Part shown: in pieces, positions 33,799 to 42,730 of the stretch
Layout: every line of letters starts with the position of its first letter
Position numbering within the stretch: position 1 is the first letter of the stretch
NCBI GenBank assembly: GCA_013339765.2
Contig: CM023454.1
Location: 136,707,293 to 136,771,292, forward strand
Source: Haemaphysalis longicornis
Taxonomy: Eukaryota > Arthropoda > Arachnida > Ixodida > Ixodidae
Direction of reading: 5' to 3'
Length of the DNA stretch: 64,000 nt
Translations under genes and position numbers: made by a program
Notes under the pieces: model-generated
Database searches by the model: none
What the model was told of the DNA's origin: nothing
Seen by the model: the letters and a program-made list of their open reading frames with translations, nothing else

Positions 33799-34444
33799 AA
33801 TTAGCGGCTTCATAATTTTTATAACTATGTTCATTATTCCTACCCTCGAGTTTCCCATCAGAATTCGCAGAAACTCTCCTAATACAGCAGCTTTATTAGC
33901 CAAATGCGGCTCAACAATGCCATTTGTCCTGGGGAAGGAGGTCTCGTTCTCACCACCACTTACGAATGTTTAACTCTTTGTGATCTATTCATGTTTTACC
34001 TTTTGTGACCCTACCTTTCAGTTGCTAGCTTCTGTGAAATGCTCTTTTGTGCCCCCTATCTATTCTCTTCATCCGCGGGGGGCACACCCATCTTCGCTTC
34101 CCCCCCACCCAGTCTCCCCAGCCACTGTCTACTCTTCCCTTTCTTTTCAAACGGCGGTTGTCCAGTTTCCCCATTATCTGAACTTGCAGCCCGCGTGGCA
34201 TACGTTGACCCGTCATGGTGCAACTTTGAATGCTGCATTGTTAACACGACCCCTTTTTCTCTCTCTCGCTCCCGCACCCCCCCCCCTTTTTTTTGGTTTG
34301 TTGTTGTTGTAACATAGGCGTAGCCCGTCTGTAAGCACACTCTCCATTTCCGAAACATGTTCCGCTCCTTCTCACAGTTTTCTGCAAACCTATATAAGAC
34401 ATGTGTTCGAAATGTTTGCGACAGCAAAATCATGTAACTTTATT

Positions 34445-34474
34445 CTGATGAAGGCAAGTCCTGTTGCCGCTACG
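34445..34474 (+). ncRNA. CTGATGA-hairpin motif (hammerhead-like) in PLE-1 5' repeat
   Basis: CTGATGA is followed by GGCAA-loop-TTGCC and GCTACG. The layout equals a hammerhead core with stem II, but GAAA is replaced by GCTA. The downstream copy (39126-39155) has GGCA-loop-TGCC and the same GCTACG, so the variant is shared by both ends. Flanking stems I and III were not convincingly found. Confidence 0.2.
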
Positions 34475-34578
34475 TAAGTAAACCTTGTTTGTTATTGTTC
34501 TTGCTGTGTATCCGACTCTTTACTTATACTATTTCTGCGCGCTTTGTGAGGTTATCTTTCTCTAGATTTGTTTCTACC

Positions 34579-35169
34579 ATGAGCGCTGACAGGACCACAG
34601 CAAAGAGCATCATCTGGAAATTTCCGCAGACCGAAACCAGAACAGTTGTGATCGGGGACTCCCAGACCAAGTATCTGTATCACCACTTGGATCCCCTCTG
34701 CCCTGGAATCCCCGCTTTTGTTTCTCAGCCTGGCGCATGCATTGCTGACGCACGCTCACTGATCGACTTTATCCCTGCCTCTGCCACTACAGTTTTTCTG
34801 CATGTTGGTACTAATGATCTCAGCTCTACTTCCGCTGAACATGCTTTCTCTGACTACCGCTCACTGACTGACCTCATTCTGGAATCTCGACCGAACATTT
34901 CTACTATTAACGCCAGTGTCATTCTTCCCCGCTCCGCTAACCGCCGCCGCGACTACCGCATCTCTCGCTTCACTCGCTGCTGCAACGAAAAGGCACGCCG
35001 TTTCAACTCACTTCTCCGCGAATTTTGCCGCCACTCACGCTTTGTCAGCTTCGTCGATCATGGCTTTGAGAACCTTCCAGCCTGCCGAGGACTCGCTGCG
35101 GACGGCTTACACCCGAGCTTCGAGGGTGTGGCCTTGCTGGCCGGCCACATTCGTGCACTCTGCTTCTAG
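34579..35169 (+). CDS. SGNH/GDSL-type hydrolase-like protein, PLE-1 ORF1
   Basis: A 196-residue protein. VVIGDSQT (residues 23-30) is block I with the catalytic Ser28; Gly52 in PGACIADA fits block II; LHVGTNDL (74-81) is block III with Asn79; DGLHPS (175-180) is block V with Asp175 and His178. All catalytic positions of the SGNH hydrolase (esterase/lipase-like) superfamily are thus present. I chose ATG 34579 (context TACCATGA); an in-frame ATG at 34489 lies inside the 5' repeat. A TAG ends it, and the same frame then reopens. Related esterase domains are known in ORF1 of some CR1-like LINEs. Substrate and role are unknown. Confidence 0.8.
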   Translation: MSADRTTAKSIIWKFPQTETRTVVIGDSQTKYLYHHLDPLCPGIPAFVSQPGACIADARSLIDFIPASATTVFLHVGTNDLSSTSAEHAFSDYRSLTDLILESRPNISTINASVILPRSANRRRDYRISRFTRCCNEKARRFNSLLREFCRHSRFVSFVDHGFENLPACRGLAADGLHPSFEGVALLAGHIRALCF

Positions 35170-35670
35170 CAACAGCGCTGCAATCCTCTGGGCTGGCGTG
35201 ACTTCGCATGCACCGCCTACCCATTCGCAGCCCCGGCTTTATTGCCAAATGACAGCGACTTTCCACCACTGCCTCCAATTCTATCCAGTGTAAGGACCCC
35301 GGAGCAGTGTCGTGCCAGCAGCCCACCGCCACCACCCCCCAGATCCACCGCAACCACAGCGCCCCGGGCGAGCGCCCGCGCCCCAACCCCGAAGTCCATG
35401 GACGAGCGTCGCGCCAGCGACATGCCAACCCCTACTGACAAACCTGCAGCGGCCACAACGCCCAGAGGGAACGCTCGCGGCGACACTAAGAAGCTCCCTG
35501 ACCGGCGCCGCACCAACCGCATGCCACGCCCAACCTCCGCATCTTCAGCGACCGCCGAGCCCACGAAAACCAACAGCAGCGCGTCCGCCGGACCTTCCGG
35601 GGTCCAAAGTCCAGCCCTCCGTGCCACATGCCCTTACAACCTTCGAAAGAATCGGCATAGCAGCAGCTGA
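35170..35670 (+). pseudogene. Proline-rich in-frame continuation of PLE-1 ORF1
   Basis: After the TAG at 35167-35169 the same frame stays open to 35670. It starts QQRCNPLGW and contains NDSDFPPLPPI, a low-complexity Pro/Ala/Thr/Arg segment, and CPYNLRKNRHSSS at the end. If the TAG were read through, ORF1 would be about 363 residues. The segment may be translated by readthrough, from the ATG at 35242, or not at all. No domain is recognised. Its end overlaps the next ORF by ~360 bases in another frame. Confidence 0.45.
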
Positions 35671-36085
35671 CTACACCACAAAAAAAACAGGTAACGCGGC
35701 CTCCTACCCCGTTTCAAGACAGTTTTTAAAGCTAAGAAAAATCACCGAAAAGCGCATACGTTCCGAATTGCACGTTTCCGCTCTTGCACAGTACTTGACT
35801 GCCGCGGTCGCTCCCAGGGGTCTTAGGATTAGAATAAAACCTGCTACTACCGAACTCTCCCCGTCCAACATGAATAAGTGGAAACAGGTACTCGATAAAG
35901 CATCTTTACAATTAACTGAAATAATCCTCAATCACTACGAAACTACGGCCCATTCTCTCCGAAAGAAAGAGGAACTACTTAGTCAGGAACTAAGCAAAAG
36001 AGAGTTGAACCTTTTAAGCAACTACGAATCTAAGACGGCCTCCACCATATTCCGAACAAAAGACCGAAAGTTTAACCGAGATTAG
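35312..36085 (+). CDS. PLE-1 ORF2 N-terminal domain
   Basis: A 257-residue frame, +1 relative to ORF1. The first ~110 residues are Pro/Ala-rich and may be only the shadow of ORF1. From about residue 120 the sequence is charged and helical and contains VAPRGLRIRIKP, NKWKQVLDKASLQLTEIILNHY and RTKDRKFNRD, which resemble the conserved N-terminal region preceding RT in canonical PLE proteins. It ends at a TAG (36083-36085). The next ORF starts 18 bases on in the same frame, so one stop codon separates it from the RT. Entry into this frame could be by frameshifting near 35600-35670 or by reinitiation. Confidence 0.6.
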   Translation: MPAAHRHHPPDPPQPQRPGRAPAPQPRSPWTSVAPATCQPLLTNLQRPQRPEGTLAATLRSSLTGAAPTACHAQPPHLQRPPSPRKPTAARPPDLPGSKVQPSVPHALTTFERIGIAAADYTTKKTGNAASYPVSRQFLKLRKITEKRIRSELHVSALAQYLTAAVAPRGLRIRIKPATTELSPSNMNKWKQVLDKASLQLTEIILNHYETTAHSLRKKEELLSQELSKRELNLLSNYESKTASTIFRTKDRKFNRD

Positions 36086-36103
36086 ATTTCTAACACTGGC
36101 CAC

Positions 36104-38464
36104 ATGCGTAAGAACCTAACAAGATCCGGCACTAGTAACTGCCCCAACTCTGACAATACGGCCGATAATGTCACTACGACTGTAATAAATGCTTCGACTA
36201 CTGCACCCCAAACAGTTCAGTTAAACCCCTGTACTAATATTTTTCCCTCGCCTGCCGTCACAAAAGAAAACCTTACCGGGAATGTAATGAACCTTTCAAG
36301 TATAACCCTCTCCCCAGCCCAGATGAACGTCTTGTCAAAGGGCCTAAACTTTTGCCCGGCTACTGGTGGTTTTGATGAATTTCAACTGTTTGAGGACTTA
36401 GATAACATCGCCAGAAACATGAGGCTTCGAGAATACTTCTACGATCACCCCGCGACGGAAGGAGCCCGCAAAACCCTACCTAGCTATAAGCACTGGACCC
36501 CTCCCACACAGCGTGATAGTTGCCTCGACATGTACATCAAAGCTGTCCAACGCGATGTGCGAAAAGCATACCAAACACAAATTTCTTTCCACCACAACAT
36601 GACTACCAACGAAAAGAAAGCCCTAGAGGAACTCGCAAGCTGTCCCGACATAATTATTAAACCTGCCGACAAGGGAGGCGCAATCGTAATCCTTGACAAA
36701 ACCGACTATGTTAACGAGGCCAATAAGCAACTATCAGTATCGACGTTCTATAAAGCACTACCCAATGATCCCACTCAAGATTATAAGCAAATTGTCAAAG
36801 ATAAACTTGCTGAGCTTGTTAAAAATAAAACAATAAATGAAACCACGGCTCGTTTCCTGATCCCCTTAAGCCCAGTGTCCGGTAAATTCTATCTTCTCCC
36901 AAACATTCACAAGGTGAACAACCCAGGGCGCCCCATTGTTTCTGGCATTGGCACTGTTACCGAAAACCTCTCGCGCTATGTGGATAATCTCATTTGCGAC
37001 ATTCCGCCCAGCTTTCCCTCCTTCATTAAGGATACCAATGACTTTCTCTCAGACATCTCAAAAATTGAAATTCCTGATAACTGCCTTCTAGTCACCCTTG
37101 ATGTTGCGTCACTGTATACTAACATCCCCCATGAAGATGGCATCGCCGCTGTATCCCTTGCGTATGAGCAGTCATCGTGCGACAAACCTATCGATTCCTC
37201 TACTCTCCAAACATTCCTTAGGCTTATTCTTGAACTTAACAATTCTGAGTTCGACGGAGTTCATTACGTGCAAGTCAGCGGGACGTCAATGGGAACTCGA
37301 GTCGGACCTAACTACGCTAATATCTTTATGGCTCGCCTGGAGTCAAACTTTCTTGACACGCAAAATTTAAAGCCAATGTACTATAAAAGGTATATTGATG
37401 ACATATTCATGATCTGGCAACACGGTGAGGCGGAGCTCCTCACCTTCATTGAGGCATTTAACCTAGCCCATGCTGGTATTTCCCTTGCTCATTCCTATTC
37501 GGAACACAGTGTAAACTTTCTGGACGTCACCGTTACTACCTTCCAAGGTCGGCTTCAAACTAAACTGTATAGAAAACCGACAGACACGCGTCAATATTTG
37601 CACTTCCGAAGTACCCATGTCAGACACTGCAAGACAGCAATACCTTACAGCCAAGCCCACCGATTTAGGAGAATTTGCTCAAACCAGGCCGACTTTGACT
37701 CAAACTGTCGAGAACTCAAGACCGCCCTCCTGAATAAAAAATGCCCGGAAAAAGTTATCGACGACGCTATTGTGCGAGCCAACCAATTAGACCGTAACGA
37801 AATCTGTAAGAAAAAAGCCCCGAACGGGTACCCGCAAACTAACTTAGTTTTAACCCACTCATCCTCTGCTCCAAGAGTGCCAACCGTGCTAAAAAAACAT
37901 CCCAATATCCTAATGCAAAGTGACCGCTTCAAAAGCATATTCCCCGAACCACCATGCGTTGCCTACCGGCGTAATAAGAATTTAGGTGACTTTCTTACTA
38001 ACTCTCGTATCAACCAACCGGCAACTACTGGCTGCATGCCCTGCAATAAACCCCGATGTAAACTATGCCCACACATGTCCACTTCACAGCGCGCCACCAG
38101 CACGGCTTCAGACTACTACGTAAATATAAAAGGTAACTTTAACTGTGACTCCGCTAATGTCGTATATTTTCTAGAGTGCGCTGTTTGTAGGCAACAATAT
38201 ATCGGCCAAACTGAAACGCCCTTCCGAATACGGTTCAATATTCACCACTCTCATGCAAAACGCTGCCCTTATTTGCCTCTGTCAAGGCATGTGAACAGTC
38301 CCGGGAATGCATTTGAACATCTCAAAGCAACGATTTTAGAATCCGCCTTCAAAACGCACCACGACCGCGAGGTTCTTGAATCTTATCTCATTTATAAGTT
38401 TGGGTCAGCCACACTTGGAATTAACGAAAGTTACGAAAAACTAACGTGCTTATCCCTCGATTAA
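36104..38464 (+). CDS. PLE-1 reverse transcriptase with GIY-YIG endonuclease
   Basis: A 786-residue protein. RT blocks in order are IIKPADKGGAIVILDK (~183-198), GRPIVSGIG (~275), LVTLDVASLYTNIPHEDG (~329, first catalytic Asp), VSGTSMGTRVGPNYAN (~393), YKRYIDDIFMIW (~427-438, catalytic YIDD) and VNFLDVTV (~470). The C-terminus has the CMPCNKPRCKLC cysteine cluster (~645) and a GIY-YIG endonuclease, VVYFLECAVCRQQYIGQT (~685-702), with conserved Arg and His-rich turns after it. All RT catalytic residues are intact. PLEs use such a protein to nick DNA and prime reverse transcription. The true N-terminus lies upstream of the TAG at 36083. Confidence 0.9.
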   Translation: MRKNLTRSGTSNCPNSDNTADNVTTTVINASTTAPQTVQLNPCTNIFPSPAVTKENLTGNVMNLSSITLSPAQMNVLSKGLNFCPATGGFDEFQLFEDLDNIARNMRLREYFYDHPATEGARKTLPSYKHWTPPTQRDSCLDMYIKAVQRDVRKAYQTQISFHHNMTTNEKKALEELASCPDIIIKPADKGGAIVILDKTDYVNEANKQLSVSTFYKALPNDPTQDYKQIVKDKLAELVKNKTINETTARFLIPLSPVSGKFYLLPNIHKVNNPGRPIVSGIGTVTENLSRYVDNLICDIPPSFPSFIKDTNDFLSDISKIEIPDNCLLVTLDVASLYTNIPHEDGIAAVSLAYEQSSCDKPIDSSTLQTFLRLILELNNSEFDGVHYVQVSGTSMGTRVGPNYANIFMARLESNFLDTQNLKPMYYKRYIDDIFMIWQHGEAELLTFIEAFNLAHAGISLAHSYSEHSVNFLDVTVTTFQGRLQTKLYRKPTDTRQYLHFRSTHVRHCKTAIPYSQAHRFRRICSNQADFDSNCRELKTALLNKKCPEKVIDDAIVRANQLDRNEICKKKAPNGYPQTNLVLTHSSSAPRVPTVLKKHPNILMQSDRFKSIFPEPPCVAYRRNKNLGDFLTNSRINQPATTGCMPCNKPRCKLCPHMSTSQRATSTASDYYVNIKGNFNCDSANVVYFLECAVCRQQYIGQTETPFRIRFNIHHSHAKRCPYLPLSRHVNSPGNAFEHLKATILESAFKTHHDREVLESYLIYKFGSATLGINESYEKLTCLSLD

Positions 38465-39243
38465 AATTGGCGGCTTCATAATTTTTATAACTATGTTCAT
38501 TATTCCTACCCTCGAGTTTCCCATCAGAATTCGCAGAAACTCTCCTAATACAGCAGCTTTATTAGCCAAATGCGGCTCAACAATGCCATTTGTCTTGGGG
38601 AACGAGGCCTCGTTCCCACCACCACTTAAGAATGTTTAACTCTTTGTGATCTATTCATGTTTAACCTTTTGTGACCCTACCTATTTCCTGTTCAGTTGCT
38701 AGCTTCTGTGAAATGCTCTTTTGTGCCCCCTATTCTCTTCATCCGCGGGGGGCACACCCATTTTCGCTTCCCCCCCACCCAGTCTCCCCAGCCACTGAAT
38801 ACCTGACTGTATACTCTTCCCTTTCTTTTCAAACCGCGGTTGTCCAGTTTCCCCCAATATCTGAACTTGCAGCCCGCGCGGCATACGTTGACCCGTCATG
38901 GTGCAACCTCGAACGCAGCATTGTTAACACGACCCCTTTTTCTCTCTCTCGCTCCCGCCCCCCCCCCCTTTTTTTTGTTTGTTGTTGTTGTAACATAGGC
39001 GTAGCCCGACTTTATGCACACTCTCCATTTCCGAAACATTTTCCGCTCCTTCTCACAGTTTTCTGCAAACCTATATAAGGCATGTGTTCGAAATGTTTGC
39101 GACAGCAAAATTATGTAACTTTACTCTGATGAAGGCAAGTCCAGCTGCCGCTACGTAAGGAAATCTTGTATGTTATTGTTCTTGCTGTGTATCCGACCCT
39201 TTACTTATACTATTTCTGCGCGCTTTGTGAGTTTATCTTTCTC
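38465..39243 (+). repeat. PLE-1 3' terminal repeat (non-coding)
   Basis: Direct repeat of 33799-34565 with minor differences. It has TTCATAATTTTTATAACTATG at the start, CCGCGGGGGGCACACCCA, a poly-C/poly-T stretch, TGTTGTTGTAACATAGGCGTAGCCCG, a CTATATAAG box at 39071 and a CTGATGA hairpin at 39126-39155. The TATATAA box and hairpin lie about 50 bases apart, where a PLE promoter and ribozyme would be expected. Confidence 0.8.
39126..39155 (+). ncRNA. CTGATGA-hairpin motif (hammerhead-like) in PLE-1 3' repeat
   Basis: Same layout as 34445-34474 with changes in the loop and stem: GGCA pairs TGCC around AGTCCAGC. GCTACG follows where GAAACG is expected. Confidence 0.2.
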
Positions 39244-39950
39244 TCAATTTATATATATTGTTTGTTTTCTGCGCCCCTGAAATGCTCACTTCAATGGAAG
39301 AAAAATTATTCACCTTACTACTACACGTATCGTTTTCTAAAACGATAAATCTGTTAACATAAAATGGAAGTTTTTGTGCTTTTTCCAAACCAATATCAAG
39401 ATAATAAAGTACTGTTTTGTCCCTACGTACTATATCCCTACGTTCTCATAACCGTTCTTTATCCTGCGAGTTTGAGAGCTTCCCTTCCTGGCTACTCATT
39501 CTACGACGTAACACATTCTACAATAATGAAGTCGCCACTTGCACAGCTGGTTCGAAAGTAATAAAGTGCGCGTCAGCTTTGTTGCATGCAGAGACGGAGA
39601 GAGAGATAGACATATAACAAACTTTAATGCATACTAAGAGGTTAGCCCCACAAACCGCGGGGCTTGCTACTTCAGATGCGGTTGCGCATAGTGAGGTCAA
39701 AAAAAAAAAAAAGAACAGCAGAAGACACCACTGTAGCCTAGGATCCTACGGGAGAGACGGATATACTCCAATCACTTTCCACTACACATCGGCAGGCCTG
39801 AAAACAATCACCTACGCTTCCAGATATCTCTGCCACGTATCTTGTATTAGAAAATGAAACAGCAAGTTCGCAGCATTTACCACACCTCTTGTCTTGCAGG
39901 GACCGTGGCCCGTGACATTTCCATGAAAAAGGCGCTTTTTCTTGATGTCT
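39244..39950. other. Unassigned sequence with possible LINE 3' stub
   Basis: At 39593-39640 a GGAGAGAGAGATAGACATATAACAAACTTTAA tract resembles the minus-strand 3' end of LINE B at 30869, so a very short LINE insertion is likely, ending near the A-tract at 39701-39713. The remainder has no recognisable content. Confidence 0.35.
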
Positions 39951-42730
39951 TACATTAGATCAAATGGCCGAGAATAAATGTTAACAAAATTAAAGATCAA
40001 GGGAAAAAATCCTATCTGAAGATATAAATGCCAACAGCGATGGTTTAAAATTATACGAAGATGACAATGCCTGTCGTGTCACTGGTTTACACCAGAAAAA
40101 TGGCCTGTATTAGTAAACACTAAAAAAGAGTACGAGGAAAAAACGTAAGAATGTGACAACAGTCTGAACACAACTGGGTGTCCAGGTTAGGCTCTCGAAC
40201 TGCATGCGAAATTTTGCGGGCAATCAAGATTGATGACAACAAAACAGATGACATAAAAAGTTCCACAAGTGGCTTACCTTGTAGTTAAGAGGCACAACCC
40301 GCAAAAAAATAAAAATGGGCACAGCGGGAGGACCCAATGTGAACACCGAAATGTTAAAGGTCATTAATGACGCTATGGAAGACGACATCAACAGGTATCC
40401 AAGAATTGTACTGGGAAAACGATAAAATTATCAAATTCTTCTAGCATTTCATGGACGAAGTTATAAAACAAAGCTGAGAGAAATGAGATAAAGACAGGAA
40501 GATGGAGGAAGAAGGCAAAAAAAGGCTGTTGAATCACCCAAAAAGAGTTGAAAGAAAATAACGAGACAAATACTGGCATGACACCAGAAATGACGAAGGA
40601 AAATTGGGATAGTACCAGACGAAAACATTCACCTGCAAAAACATTGCGAGCAAATGTATTATAAAAAAAAGCCACTGTATGGCCGAAATGCGAAAAAAAA
40701 ATACTTCAACAAATTTTGAAACGGTGTAAAATAAATAGGCTCAAAAAGCAATATGCATCAAAATGTTTTGATGGCTAATGAGGGGAAATATTTTGAAAGA
40801 GCGCACGAATTGGTGCGTATTAATCGAGTGCAGATGGACAAACGTAGTAAAAAGAGGAAGGAAAGCCTAACCCATAAAACCAGCGCCACTGGTAACTACG
40901 GAAACGTACATATCTTTAAGTAACATCGATTTAAGAAATGCATAGCAAAAGGTTTCCCCTGCAACAGTGGTAGGCCCGGATGAAATAACAATGTTGCTGA
41001 TAATACTGGATTTACCAAAATGAAAAGCCTAATTGAGCAGGCGCGTAGATAAGGTCATTCAAATGAGGCAAATCGCGGAGGAATAATTTGAGACCGGATG
41101 AGGATGACCGGCCAGTATTGATTTATATAGCCCTCTTACACTAACGTTAGTGGTCTACCGATTTGTAATGCATGAGACAAAATCGCAATTTCAAAGATGA
41201 ATGGACGAGAACTAAATCGCTTAGGGAACAGCAGAATGAACGAAGACAAAACAGACGCTGGGGTTATAATTTCTTCGCGATAGCACAGGGGAATAAAACT
41301 GCGAAGATAAGGATAGAGTATCATGAATGATGTTCTCAGAATACAAAGGTTCAAATGCCGACGTATACGAAAAAGTGCTCTAAAGGGTTATGAAAATCAA
41401 CGTAAAAATGAGGAGATATTGCAGTTTCCTGAGGATTACAATTTATGAACTAATTCAGTGAAACTGGCATGAAAAGGGCATAAACGGCGACAGTAGGCCA
41501 ACACCCATCAAGGACGTAAACAGAGAAGCAATTTGAGTCTAATACTGTTCATGGTTTACATGGCATTGTTAGAAGAGAAACATAAAGGCAGTTAATCAGA
41601 GGTTAACGTTGCACCCAATTGGCAAGGTGAAGTTTTAAAATGGCGTATTTCTTGAATGTCTTACGCAGACGGCAGTACTCTTGCAGTTAATAACCAGAGA
41701 AAATTAAAACGGCCCATAAATAGTAGCGGCCAGGAAAATACAGTCCTTGGTCCCAAGTATAAAACTGAAAACTTGCGACTAACGGTTTTCAATTGCACTA
41801 ACACTGGCTCATGTTATTTATGCGTAGCGAATTACGCGCACCAAGAATACTATTTTGGAGTGTGGATAAATAAAGCGGCAAAGGAAATGCTTAAGAAGCA
41901 ATAACTTTATATCAAAGAAAGGCCAAACTCCGATATATAGAGGCATCGGGGCCCGTAATGTTATAACATATAAAATGTAATGAGATCGTTTTCAGAGCGC
42001 TGGTTCAGAGCCTAGCATATGTGAATGCAGCACTCTGACCTAATTGAGGCACTCTGTCCTGCCTTGCAGTGCACCAGGTAAAGCTAGGCCGTTTGGTCTG
42101 AGGAGGCAATTGTAAACCAACTAGCTGAGCAATGCATAAATATATGGGCAGGGCATTGGTTTAGGTTTAAGATGCTCCGAATACAATAGGTTTTGTCGGA
42201 AGCTTCAGATGAAGGGATACACGTGGGCGGGCATCAAAACTGTTAAATATCAAAAGTGTGGGCATGCACAAGCTGAGGAACACTAGAAGGATGAAAATAA
42301 ATTATGGCGAAAAAGTGTGGAGTATAAAAGATAGCCAAGGTATCCAAAAAAGGAAACAGACTGGAGCACAAATTGCGGAGGAAAATTGGGAGCTAGAACT
42401 TTGTTAAACAAGTACAAGGCAGAAAAAAAATTAGATACTTCAAAGAAAATTGCTGCTATAATTTTGAGGGCAGTACTTAGCGTTTTGAAGCTCAAGCTGG
42501 TTGCTTGAAGAGAAGAGCTTTGTGGTGAAGTATACACAAACTATAGAGGTATACGCGGTCTGCAGAGACGAAACAATTTATATGGCACTTAGTGTTAGAA
42601 AGTGAGCGTATCTATCCAAAGCTGTGTGTGGGAAGTATTGGTCTTCCCGAAGCCCCAAGATTTACGGCTGCACATAGGAAGTAAAGTTCTAAGCTGTCGA
42701 GGTGGCTAAATAAGGAATAAATGCCCGTGG
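39950..42730 (+). mobile_element. Degenerate non-LTR retrotransposon (LINE C)
   Basis: Successive plus-strand peptides follow the RT order of a common arthropod LINE. VVGPDEITMLL is near 40965-41000, MKSLIEQA..KVIQMRQIAEE near 41020-41085, and YSPLTLTLVVYRFVMHE near 41125-41180. MSYADGSTLAVNNQRKLKRPI is at 41656-41718, where the catalytic YADD is changed to YADG; the C-terminal ARAGC.LRT-like and zinc-finger remnants lie near 42480-42620. Many stops and frameshifts break the ORF. The same C-terminus occurs at 60440-60911. Confidence 0.65.
41656..41904 (+). pseudogene. LINE C reverse transcriptase palm remnant
   Basis: The 82-residue open stretch begins at the palm motif (SYADG in place of YADD) and continues ENTVLGPKYKTENLRLTVFN, the equivalent of the LGLxFNxxKS...FN block of LINE RTs. 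The lost second Asp would abolish activity. Confidence 0.6.

Larger units (their letters stand above)
33145..34565 (+). mobile_element. PLE-1 upstream 5'-truncated copy (pLTR-like)
   Basis: Matches 37807-39243, from the AAAAGCCCCGAACGGG block through the end of the GIY-YIG ORF and the whole 3' non-coding region to GCGCTTTGTGAG.TTATCTTTCTCT. The full PLE-1 copy starts directly after it in the same orientation. This head-to-tail arrangement, with a truncated copy acting as the 5' terminal repeat, is typical of Penelope-like elements. Identity to the downstream copy is high (about 90% at protein level in the coding part). Confidence 0.85.
34566..39243 (+). mobile_element. PLE-1, full-length Penelope-like element with SGNH hydrolase ORF
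   Basis: A ~4.7-kb element encoding, in order, an SGNH-hydrolase-like ORF (34579-35169), a proline-rich in-frame continuation to 35670, an overlapping +1-frame ORF with the PLE N-terminal domain (to 36085), and RT plus GIY-YIG (36104-38464). A 3' non-coding repeat (38465-39243) is shared with the upstream copy. The downstream repeat ends in TCTCAATTTATATATATTG, again TA-rich. Only two single stop codons break the frames. Confidence 0.85.

Noticed and set aside
33980..34433. Several 90-125-residue frames on both strands in the PLE-1 repeat
   Set aside because: Fall in low-complexity non-coding terminal repeat and are not conserved between the two copies.
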